From Rhynchospora pubera (lineage: Eukaryota > Streptophyta > Magnoliopsida > Poales > Cyperaceae): a DNA stretch of 64,000 nt. The position numbers and the translations under genes are program-made. Within the stretch, counting starts at the first letter, position 1. Every line of letters starts with the position of its first letter. The DNA lies in the NCBI GenBank assembly GCA_028095005.1, contig CM051459.1, positions 136,053,657 through 136,117,656 of the forward strand. The letters are read 5' to 3'. This document shows positions 52,155 through 62,261 of this stretch, piece by piece. The notes beneath the pieces were generated by a model that searched no databases, was not told the DNA's origin, and was given only the letters and a program-made list of their open reading frames with translations.

Positions 52155-53326
52155 ATGGCCGAGGCTATTGTCCATCTAGTTTTGAACAAACTAGTAGAGG
52201 CTGCAGTGACCGAAACACTGCGGCTTTATGGGGCAGGAGGCCAGCTGGGTTCTCTTCAGTAGGGGTGTACAAAAAAAATCGTGAATCCGTTCAATCCGTT
52301 CAACCCATCCGACCCGAACTGTTTTTTACCGGGTTAGCATGATGTTAGGTTGGGTACGGGTTCTAATTTTGACAAATCCGTTACTTCGGGTTGGGTTACG
52401 GATTTTGTACTAGTAAATCCGTGCATACTTCAACCCACCCGTTTATCACTATTTATATATATTTGTCTCACTTTTTCTCATATCATTATTCAAAGATCTC
52501 TTCATTCATGAAGTTTCGATCTCCTCCATAAACATGCACGTCCTTTATGCTTCTCGCAAGGACTCGAAAGTTGAAAAATGGTTTAAATACGTCTCTAATT
52601 TGTCTCGAACTAAATTGTAATAGCCACAAAACGATTTTTGTATGTATTTTTATTTGATCAAAATTTTAATTTACTAAACTCGTTTAACCCGCTTAATCCG
52701 TAAAAACTCGTACATAAAAAAATTGACGGGTTGGGTTGGGTTACGGGTGGGTTAACTAAATTTATTTTCAAACCCGATATTGTCGGGTTGGATTCAAATT
52801 TTACTAAAATATTATCGACCCGCCCGTTGTACACCCTTACTCTCCAGCACGAGCTACGCTGGATTCAGGCTTTTTTGAAAGACGCAGAGGCAAAGAAACA
52901 TTTAGATCATAGGGCGAAGACTTGGGTGAGTGAAGTGCGGGAGGTGGCATACAGAATCGAGGATGTGATCGACACGTTCATGGCAGATGTCGATGACCAC
53001 AAGAATCGACAAGGCGTGTTAAATGCCCTCAAGCAAGTTTTGAGGAACCCCAAGAAGCTGCCTATTGTTCGAAAGCTAACAAGTGAGATGGACGCAATTC
53101 AAACCCGACTACGGGAGATGAAGGAGTGCACGGAGAAATATGGTATAAACCGGGAGTTGAAGGAAGACTTGAGCAGATATCCGAGTAAGCCATTCAAGGG
53201 AGTCGTGCTCCCCGACCAAGATGATCCAGATGTAATTGGTCTAGAGACAGATAAAGAGGAAATAGTATCGATTATTGGACAGGGAGGTCTTGGAAAGACG
53301 ACGCTCGCCAAAAAAGCATACAACAG
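52155..53326 (+). pseudogene. NLR exon 1: CC domain to P-loop, split by a hAT element
   Basis: ATG 52155 (context GAGAAATGGC) opens MAEAIVHLVLNKLVEA, the usual start of Rx-N CC domains. After 35 codons (...QLGSLQ, to 52259) the hAT element 52260-52839 intervenes. The frame resumes at 52848 with HELRWIQAFLKDAEAK, then YRIEDVIDTF (EDVID motif, about 52950-52980) and the P-loop GQGGLGKTTLA (53277-53309). It ends at a donor CAACAG|GTTAAT (53326/53327), phase 2. Removing the element and one copy of its duplication gives an uninterrupted 195-codon exon, so the insertion is the only lesion I see in this exon. Confidence 0.88.
52260..52839. mobile_element. Non-autonomous hAT element, 580 bp, inside the NLR exon
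   Basis: The ends TAGGGGTGTACAA and TTGTACACCCTTA are inverted repeats with one mismatch. The flanking 8-bp duplications are CTCTTCAG (52252-52259) and CTCTCCAG (52840-52847), with one difference. An 8-bp duplication and TAGGG ends fit hAT elements. The interior is repeated 'GGGTTGGGTTACGGG' text without transposase. The apparent ORF start at 52731 lies inside it and is not the NLR start. Confidence 0.9.
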
Positions 53327-53608
53327 GTTAATTTCTACCTCCGTCTAAATGAATTTAATTATGCTGATTATAATTTCACAAAAAAAAGAAGTTATGCTGA
53401 TTATATTTTTTTCAAACTAATAATTGGCAAAATAAAAAAAAAAGATTGATAGTAATATTTTGATATTTTATTATTTTTAAATTAAATTAATATATCAATC
53501 ATGTTGAACTACGTACTAAAACTAATTAGATGTTTTAGACTTTTAGTCTGACTGATTGGAGATTGAACCTATAAACGAATTTGAAGGCACTTTTAAATAG
53601 TTTTATAA

Positions 53609-53935
53609 TTGTGTAGGGATTATCTCACTAATTTATCATTAAGTTTGCTATAATTTTCATTCCATACGACTTATATATGTTTGTTGCTTTTGAAAGCGGA
53701 TCAAAATTGGAAACACATATCTAATGGTACAGGCACGCGATCCATTTGCAAGCTATATAAAAGTCCATAATTGTGTAGGGATGGTCTACTTAATTAATTT
53801 ATCATTAAGTTCGCTATAATTTTCATTCCACACATGACACAACTATGTTTGTTGCTTTTGAAAGCGGATCAAAATTGGAAACCCAATAAATCTAATCAAG
53901 CTCACAAATAACAGCTTCCTTGTGCCCGAACAACT
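53609..53935. repeat. Tandem duplication, period 162 bp, in the NLR intron
   Basis: The block starting TTGTGTAGGGAT at 53609 recurs at 53771. Shared strings include TTTATCATTAAGTT and AAAGCGGATCAAAATTGGAA. Confidence 0.85.
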
Positions 53936-54215
53936 CAATGTGTGTTGGATAAGTTGGTATATATAAAGTCCTTAAAAAAATTTCAAAAATATTGTGGGAA
54001 AAAGCCAGCGGCAAACCAGACAGCAAATCAACAATCCATTTACCCATAGCTCTGCTCTCCTCATTCTATGGATGTCTTCATTTCATTAATTTCAGAAAAA
54101 TACATATTACGTTTTTAATTACTTGAAGGCCTTTTAATAATCATTTGACTATGAAAATTTATATATTTGCTCACAGATATATGACAAATTCCTTGATATA
54201 AAATTATGTAATTAT

Positions 54216-55994
54216 TGTTAGGAATTCGCTCAATTTTAATTTTGTGACTAATTACACTTAATTAATTCAATTAAACAAAGAGCAAGTAAGGATCTAGTAC
54301 ATAAGTCAATTTAACATAAGAGATATGTGGAAGAATTATACCTCCCGCGAAATCGTATTCGCGGGGCTCGACCACGGCATAGATGTCGATGGGGTGCTCT
54401 CCTTCACCTCCTCCATGTCGGCCTCGAGTCCACCAAGGAATTTGACCATGTCCTAATTCTTGTGCTAGCAAGAGAAAGGAGATAGCTAATCCTTTTCGTC
54501 ATTCTTCAAGTAATTCTAGCAATTAACCTTTTGGAATAGCTATTCTCAACACATGAGACCTATAGAAATGCAAGAGAGAGAGACCTTCATGGGAGAATCA
54601 AAATTCTACCCATGAATGGTGGTGGCGGCTAGGGAGAAGAAGGGAGGCAAGGTGAGAAGGTTAGGTTTTGCTTCTCCAAGTGATCCTTATATAGAGCTCC
54701 ATCCCTTCTTAGCACTTGTAACAAATTACAAGTATGCCACTATGTGGCCGGCCATAAACATGGGCCTTATGGGCCATGTGTTATGTTTGTTCAATCTCTC
54801 TTAGTCCATATTAAATCAATTATTTAATAGGCCTTTCAAGTTGCATTCCATTTAAGCTCAAATAGACTATTAAATTAAAAGCCTATACTTTAATTTAATT
54901 CACTCAATTAAATTAAAGTGTGTTGAATTAATTATCAATATATTGATAATCATTTTAGGATTAGCACATACATTAATTTATTTTTATATGATCCATTTGA
55001 CTTAATTAATTATAATTGTTCGCACCGATATATAACTAATTAATCAACTCATCATATTTCCACAGTACTCACTGTTGTGAATAAATAAATAATGCACGTA
55101 TGGTCAAAGTCCTATTTGTGTGACTCTTTGAGGATTTATGCTAAGTTGGACATGGAATTAAATCGTTATTTAATTCCAATAACCATAAGCGGTATCTAGC
55201 AACACGTTATGATTTCCAATTCACATAAATAGTGTACTGCTACAATATTTCAATCCTGCATAAGAGAATAATTATGTTTCTCTATTTTGATTCTTATGTC
55301 TCACGATATCATCGTATAATCCAAGATAGGAATGTGTCATTCTTGCAGATTATACGTTTCTTGATCTAGAATTGATCGCTTAGTTGCGCGCATACGATCC
55401 AACTCCATCAAGGGGCCCAAACAGATATCGTCACTCACTAAGTGAATTAATGAGGGACATACGGTTTTCTTGATGATTAGCTTTTCCCCGCATAATTCAA
55501 GAGAACATAAATAAAGTCCGCATAGCAGCCCTTATCGGGAATCAGCGGTAGACAATATTTATTGAACCTATCCTCATGTGGAAAAGATAAACATCTCAAA
55601 CTTAGAACCAAAATCATAACGAAATAAATGATGACACATAACACAATCCATATATTTATTTCGTTGGGTCAAGTCCTGTACTATGTTCTAATAACATATA
55701 CATATACAATCAAGTTGGTAACTCTTTACTTATGATTTGTAGAACTTAATCATCACTTAACTTGCATACTAATATTATATGATAATTAATGTTCCTTGTT
55801 AATTATCAAGATTATGGACCGTTTAGATTTATTATTGTCATTCTAAAGAATGATCCACAGAGATCTACAATTCAGATCCTCAACCTGAATAATCTGTCAA
55901 TAATAAACCTAGGAACAGATGATAAAATATCATCAATAACATAAACTAATATTTAAGTCATCAAATTATTGACTTCTAGGACATAACTCTAACA
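54216..55994. mobile_element. Solo LTR, 1779 bp, ATTAT duplication, in the NLR intron
   Basis: It starts TGTTAGGAATT and ends CTCTAACA (TG...CA with matching inverted ends), and is flanked by ATTAT on both sides (54211-54215 and 55995-55999). A TATA-like CTTATATAGAGC lies near 54687. There is no retrotransposon coding sequence. The 62-codon frame at 54616-54804 is part of the LTR, not a gene. Superfamily not determined. Confidence 0.85.
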
Positions 55995-55999
55995 ATTAT

Positions 56000-56775
56000 A
56001 TACATATAAAATATTTTAGACATATTTTCGAATCTCATAAAATTTAATCTGTATAATAGTTTATTTTTTTAATTGTTTGAAGACGGTTAAAAATTCATTT
56101 GGCTATAAAAATTTATGCGCTTAATCACATATATGTGAAAATTTTTTAGTGATATAAAATTTTATAATCATATACTTATAAAAAAATTATTAAATAGGAT
56201 TCAACATATTTAAAAATTTAAAATATATAATATATATCGTCGTATTTGTACCGGAGATTTTTAAAAAATTTCATACCGTAGTACCCGTACCGTACCCGGT
56301 ACGGTAATCGTACCCGTACCCATACAACATAGAATCTAATCGAAGAAAAATAGAAACCCTCATCTTCGGCCTCAATTTAAAATAGCCTTCTTCCTTCATT
56401 TTTCGTAAACAATTTTTCAAAATTTCTAAAGGATTAATTATCACTGATATTATTTCATCCACATATTATTCATTTTCTAATTTTTTTCTTATACTCTTCA
56501 CAAATAATTAATTATGTCGTGAAGTAATATAGTTATTTAGTGTAATACAAATTCTTCATTTTAGGGCAACATATATTTGGAGAGCTAGCATTTAAATGGA
56601 TAGATGTAATAATATAATATCAGGGGGTCATCTTATTATTTAGACATTTAAAAATATTAGAAGAACAAGGTTAGTTGTCCAAATCAACTCCTATATGGTC
56701 GGGCTAGCGTGATCTTTTGCGTAACAGCTCTATTATTAGTACCCATTAAAAACATGGAATGTGAAACGTTGTACA
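56000..56775. other. AT-rich intron sequence with a GTACCCGTACC-rich patch
   Basis: At 56270-56330 the motif TACCGTAC-CCG-GTACGGTA forms a palindrome within repeated GTACCC units, a texture seen in degenerate hAT-like elements. No ends could be defined and no gene is seen. Confidence 0.35.
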
Positions 56776-56790
56776 AATTCACGTATAGAG

Positions 56791-57039
56791 TGGAGGCAAA
56801 AATACAGCCGTACTGGTGATCACAACCATTTGGGCAGTTTGGTTGGAGCGAAACAATCGAGTCTTCAGACAGCAACAGAAAAATACTGATTTTATTTGAC
56901 ACTGGATAGTCTCCCAGCACAAGTTGTTCTTAGAGCATTGCAGTTTAGGCAGTTTTGTTTCTTAGTTTTTGTATTTTTGTTTTTCGTTTTTTTCCTTGCT
57001 TGATAGCCGCTATCAAATTTTCTCTAAAAAAAAAGAAAA
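56791..57039 (+). mobile_element. 5'-truncated LINE, about 249 bp, with 15-bp target duplication
   Basis: The insert is flanked by identical AATTCACGTATAGAG (56776-56790 and 57040-57054) and ends in a poly-A-like tract. One frame codes ITTIWAVWLERNNRVFRQQQ, the conserved tail of plant L1-type LINE ORF2 proteins (W-x-x-W-x-x-R-N-x-R-x-F), followed by a stop. Only the last few dozen codons of ORF2 plus the 3' UTR were integrated. Confidence 0.85.
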
Positions 57040-57054
57040 AATTCACGTATAGAG

Positions 57055-59016
57055 AGCAAATAAGAAAAAAGTAAGGCTGCCAATGGGTAGGGCGGCCCGT
57101 GGGTTAAACGCACCGGACGTCTCGAAATTTTCAATGGACCGAGTTCTATTTGGTAGAGGGCTTGAAACTCGACTCGGTCCATTTTAATCGAAGAGAGGAA
57201 GATGGCCCTCGGTCTGTACTCGATCCCTGCTCGAGCTGCTCGAACTTCAGTCTTCTCTGAATTTCTCTCTATCGAATCAGGGGTGGGCAGAGACTAACAA
57301 CTCATAAATTGAACTCGGTTCATGTGAGCTAAATGGAAAAAATATAAAAGGAATAACTTAGGTGTATAACACCATGTACATGGAAAAAATAACAAGGGTG
57401 GAAAGAAGGAAAACGTGTACAGAAAAATTGCGCCCCTCATTCTTTAGTCTTTTTATGTTCTTCTGTGAAGTCTAACGTGCATTCATTTGTGTGGCACTAA
57501 TAAAAACATAACATTAAAGTACTTTCTAATCTTGCTATACCTTATATTTCAAGCATCTTTTACAGAAAAGCGAAAAAGACGGAGAAGTTATTTGAACTCA
57601 TTTATCTGCTATCTATTATAGATGTTATTTACAGATTTAACGCAGCAAAAAATCTCGAGCAGGCTTTCACTGAAAGGATCATCTTACTCGGTGACCAAGG
57701 GCCAGGTTCGGGCTTTATGTGTGGACAGTATTGAAAGTTGTAAACAGAGCCGAGTATTTTAACCGAAAAAAGGGGCCGGATCCGAGCCGAGCTCAATTTT
57801 CTTAATAAGAGGTCCAAGCCGGATATCCGGCTCGACCCGGTCCATAAGCAGCGCTTTTTTTCGCATTCCCCATGTGCAAAGTAGTTGGATGATTTGTAGC
57901 GACTCCCATGTTCCTCTATGTAACAAGCGGCATACAACTTATTTTCTTGACATGCAATGTAAAAAAGCTGTACCGGGAATCCGGGATAAAATCACACAAT
58001 CTACTTAGGATAGGATAAATTAAGAGGTAGCAGGGTTAGTGGGTTACAGACACGGACTTACGGCTTTACGGGCTTTTTTGGTTTAATCCTCCATTATTTT
58101 ACTTCGTACACTTTTTTCTCAGTCGCTATACTTGTAGTAGACATGAACTAACTTGGATTTTAAATAATGATTGTACGACTATTTTTAATATATTTAAGTA
58201 AAAATTATTTTTAATTATAGAAATAACAATCAATTATAGGGAAAAAAAACTATTTTAGATTGTCAAAATAGTGCATATTGAATGGATGCTATTAAAAATA
58301 GATGCAGTAAAAAATAAGAAAAAAAAATCACGATTTTATTAATACTATAGATTTATTGAACTAGCAAGAAATTGCCTTCATATTTGGGCAAATAAATAAA
58401 CAAAATAATATTAGACAAAAAATATATGTTGCTCAATTTACCAGCAATAAAGGTCGATATGCTCCTCAATTTTTTTTCCGTATTAAATGGACAACCAATG
58501 TATGTTGTTGTTTCATCTGGTGATTGATATTCAACCACAAATCATATCGATCGAACGACACAAACACATGTTTACATGCTAGATCTAGCATATAACATCT
58601 CTTGGATCCATGCATTTATAAGTAGCGGAGATAGGATAATAAATAAATTTAAAAAAATTACTTTTTTATTTTTTTACAAACCTTTCCTAAATTATTTTTA
58701 GGATGAAATTTTATGGATATTCTGAAAAAAAAGGGAAGAAATTGAGTGATATCTATTTTTTATTTAAGATTAGAATACAAAGAGTGATGTTCTTAAATTT
58801 TATTTAATTTGTTTTTTAAATTGATGTTATATATTTTACATTTTGGGACCTATAGTATTTTATTTCAAACTATGCTTGGAAATTTTTAATATGGCTTTAT
58901 TTATTATTATTTTATTACAATATTATATTTTTCTATAATTAATTGGTATAAAATACGAAGAATCAAGTAATAACCATTTTTATGCTTAGATTTTTTTTTT
59001 TGCTTTTTTTTTGTTA
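57055..59016. other. Intron sequence with hAT-like degenerate segments
   Basis: Segments at 57070-57320 and 57640-57860 contain name-like motifs (GGTGGGCAGAG, GAGCCGAGCTC, ACTCGGTCC) typical of plant hAT-derived repeats, without definable ends. The rest is AT-rich. The antisense frame 57629-57937 is not recognisable. Confidence 0.35.
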
Positions 59017-59024
59017 TCTACAGG

Positions 59025-59335
59025 TAGGGATAAAAACGGATAGGATAGTGATGAAACTATATATATTCGGATGCAGATATGGTTCAGATATTAAATGGAT
59101 ACAAATATGGATTAAATATTGTCGGATACAAATACGAATACTGTGACACTCCGCCGCTTTTCGTGATTGGACGGTGCACGACGGCGTGCCTGCCAAAACG
59201 ATATCTGCATACATATTTTTTTTGTTGCATATGGATACTAATACATATATGCTCTAATACGGTTCGAATATTTAGCACATTTTTCAGATTAGATTACAAA
59301 TCGGGGCAGATAAAATCCGCTCTGTTTTGTTCCTA
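59025..59335. mobile_element. hAT-like MITE, 311 bp, in the NLR intron
   Basis: It starts TAGGGATAAAAACGG; the right end in reverse complement reads TAGGAACAAAACAGA. The flanks TCTACAGG (59017-59024) and TCTACAAG (59336-59343) form an 8-bp duplication with one difference. Interior repeats read GGATACAAATA. No transposase sequence. Confidence 0.7.
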
Positions 59336-59343
59336 TCTACAAG

Positions 59344-60580
59344 CCTTCCCCAAATAATTTTTGGATTAACCTTTTTGAATAATCTTAAAATTCAAATTTC
59401 TTTATAATTTTTCAAATTGACATTTTATTTATTTATATTTCTAAACTCACATTGTTTTTTTTACAAAATTTTTGTCGATATTTTAAAGTGGTTGTTATTA
59501 TTTAATTTGGTTGCAAATTATGTTTTTTGTGATAGTATATTAATGGGCACGTAAAAAATCATTATGTATTAATTGATCTATTATCTTCTTGTAAATTATT
59601 TTTATAATTACTTATGTGGGTATTATTTTTTGTTACATTGTCTAATGAGTAATCATAATCAAAAAAATATTAATCGACGTTCATCTACGAATGTTTATAG
59701 TTATAATTTTGTTATAATATACACTTCTTTTATAATAGTTTATCAATTTTAACATCGGATGTCTCTCATACGTTAGAAATTATATACGCAAATGTTAATA
59801 ATCATATTTTTTTCAAATGATATCTGAAGTCAACTATCAACAAATATGCAAGTACCCATAATAGTAAATAAAAAAAAAGGATCGAGTGAAGCAAATCTAA
59901 TAAAACTTCTAGCATGTGTTGATTGCAAATTACAAATATTATCTCTAATTTACAAGTAAATGAAAAAGTCCTCATACAATCCTACAAATTTTGTTTTCAA
60001 AAATAATTTTTCTTTTGTTGTTTCATGTTATGTACTTTAATATTATAAACCAATTTTTAGTTTGTTAAAAGTATTACTGTTGAAAGCGATGAAAATATGT
60101 TGAGAGAAGCACGATAATATATACCTCAAGTTGGTATTTTTACCGAAGTCAAATGGTTTTCCGGAAAAGATAATTGACAATTACTAAAAATAAATATTAA
60201 ATGTTAACAAAATTACAACATTATAAAGTATGAATTTTTTACAATGGATCAATTTTAAAATTATAATCGTATTTTTTTTAGAGTCAAATGTATAATTTCT
60301 TGAAAAAAAAAACTATAGGACCATAAAAAGTATATGCAAAAGTATTGGTGTAAAAATTTCTATGGGATATATTTCACCCCAATTCCCTCAATTTAATGGA
60401 TAAGATGATAAGATCTTAAGCTCTATGACAAACAGTGCCAATAAATATGCACGTAAAAATTGATCGATCAAACAATCAAAGTTGCGGCAATTTGTTCTTT
60501 TTACGATAATAGGTTTTTTTTTTTCATACCTTTAACAGTTTTAGTAAAATATTGATTCCTATATTAATTTTTCTATGCAG
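59344..60580. other. Rest of the NLR intron
   Basis: Strongly AT-rich with a pyrimidine-rich end (TTTTTCTATGCAG, 60568-60580) that makes a good splice acceptor for exon 2. Nothing else recognised. Confidence 0.55.
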
Positions 60581-61548
60581 TGACAAAGGTCAAGAGTGAG
60601 TTCAAAATTCGAGTATGGCTTTCGATTTCACGACAATTTCAATTTATTAATGTTTTGAGCATGATGCTAGAGGGCATTCGTTCTCTAAACCAAGATGAGA
60701 AGGATCTTCTCAAAGGCTCCGTTTGGATAGGTGTGGGAAGAAGGGAAGAAGGGAAGAAGTGGGAAGAAGTATTGGAAAGTGTGTAACTTTGTAAAGAATT
60801 TGGATTGTTTATAATTTATTTCTTCCCTTCTTCCTTCTTCCTACCTTCTTCTCAACGCATCCAAACGGTGCCAAAGATCCAAAATCTCAACCAAGAGCGG
60901 TTAAGCATTTTGCTCAAGAACTGAATAGATTGTTAAAAGAAGAACGGTATCTTATCATTATGGATGATGTTTGGACATCCGATTTATGGGATCAAGTTCA
61001 GAATGTTCTACCAAACACTAATATGGGTAGCAGAGTGCTAATAACTACTAGGATATTTGAAATTTCTAAAAAAGCAGACTCTACTTCTGATTCGTACAAT
61101 ATGCGCTATTTAAGTGAAGTGGAAAGCCAAGAACTTTTACTTAAAAATGCTTTTCCTTTTCAAGATCCCAAAGCCTACCTTGATGGTTTATCCGACCTTC
61201 CTAAAAAATTTGCAAGAAAATGTGATAATTTGCCTCTAGCTTTGAAACTTGCTGGTGGTCGTTTATCTCGAGAATACCCACATACAATTCTTGGCATAAG
61301 ATTTTGCAAAAATTTAGTTGGCATGATGGTGATGGAAAGAACTGCACAGACATCCTGGCCACTAGTTATGAGGATATTCCAGCTTATCTCAAGCCATGTT
61401 TCATGTACTTTGCTTTATATCCAGAGGATTATAAAATCAAAGTAAAAGGTTTAATTCGAATGTGGGTGTCAGAGGGGTTTATACCTGAGAAAAATGGTAC
61501 AATAATGGAGGAAACAGCTGAGGATTACTTAGAAGAACTTGTCCAAAG
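60581..61548 (+). pseudogene. NLR exon 2: NB-ARC core, split by a MITE and frameshifted
   Basis: After the acceptor TATGCAG, the NB-ARC frame reads KVKSEFKIRVWLSISRQFQF (RNBS-A). The MITE at 60715-60872 interrupts it after EKDLLK; the frame resumes at 60876 with DPKSQPRAVKHFAQEL. Kinase-2 LIIMDDVW (60951-60975), RNBS-B GSRVLITTR (about 61027), NLPLAL in place of GLPLA (about 61227) and, in another frame, CFMYFALYPEDY (about 61397) and LIRMWVSEGF follow. A frame change at about 61284-61289 separates the last two parts. The exon-1 phase does not match the exon-2 frame: the joined frame meets a stop at 60597, so a further one-base change is implied. It ends at donor CCAAAG|GTACTT (61548). Confidence 0.85.
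60715..60872. mobile_element. Harbinger-like MITE, 158 bp, inside the NB-ARC exon
   Basis: The ends GGCTCCGTTTGGAT and ATCCAAACGGTGCC are inverted repeats with one mismatch. AAA flanks both sides (60712-60714 and 60873-60875). The interior TTGGAAAGTGTGTAACTTTG and GAATTTGGATTGTTTATAAT match the MITEs at 7585 and 8478. The insert plus duplication adds 161 bp, which shifts the reading frame. Confidence 0.88.
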
Positions 61549-62215
61549 GTACTTTTTTTACTTAAAGTCGCAATTTGTAAATTTTATTTGATTTTATCAC
61601 ATGGGTTGTTAATAAATATTCAACATAATACACATGTAATTTTTATTCGTATCAACCTAGCCATTGAGATTAATTTAATACTTTTGGCAGAGGTTTTAGA
61701 ATAGAATTTTAGTCAGCTGAATCGATTTCTTTACCTATCGAGGGTCCATATATTTCACAACCCTATATTATTAGTTTTTGCATATCAAGTAGATTTTTTG
61801 GATGTATTTTTGTGTTTATCAACAGTTCAACAGAAGTCGATCTGTATATAGACTTTTAATTGAAACTTCAAATTGTCTTTTACTGAGATTTTACTTTTGA
61901 GCAAGTGTGATGAAAGACAATACTGCTGCTACTATCAGATGCGTTTTGTAATAGTTGGAGAGAAATTGACAAAAGAGATGAGAAGTAACAAAAAAAATTT
62001 GAATAAAATATTTTGAACAAAACATTATGTTGATTTTTTTTTTCAATTTATGCCCCAAGTTACAAATAAATTCTTATATTTATTTTTTAAGAAATAATTA
62101 ATTTCCACACAAATATTTCTTACTCAACTTACAGTGTTTTAAATTTTTAATCCGCGCATGTTTGTGACCCTTATAGCATGTTCTTTCGCATATGCATACT
62201 GAGATATGCAATTTC

Positions 62216-62261
<46 letters not shown>

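Larger units (their letters stand above)
52155..61548 (+). pseudogene. CC-NB-ARC (NLR) disease-resistance pseudogene
   Basis: Two coding parts, 52155-53326 and 60581-61548, are separated by a 7.25-kb intron swollen by transposons. Together they carry, in order, an Rx-type coiled-coil with EDVID, a P-loop, kinase-2 (LIIMDDVW), RNBS-B (GSRVLITTR), a GLPL-like NLPLAL and RNBS-D (CFMYFALYPEDY). Intact proteins of this CNL class (RPP13-like) run to about 850-950 residues with C-terminal LRRs and act as cytoplasmic immune receptors. Lesions: a hAT element in the CC exon, a MITE in the NB-ARC exon, a frame mismatch at the exon junction, a frameshift near 61286, and no MHD or LRR sequence before the window ends. 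The last could be partly a window effect. Confidence 0.88.

Noticed and set aside
52731..52847. Apparent N-terminus of the NLR frame starting at 52731
   Set aside because: It starts at GTG inside the hAT element; the true exon start is ATG 52155 with the classic CC-domain opening.
60716..60786. C-terminal part of the open frame 60580-60786
   Set aside because: The residues after EKDLLK come from the MITE, not the NLR.
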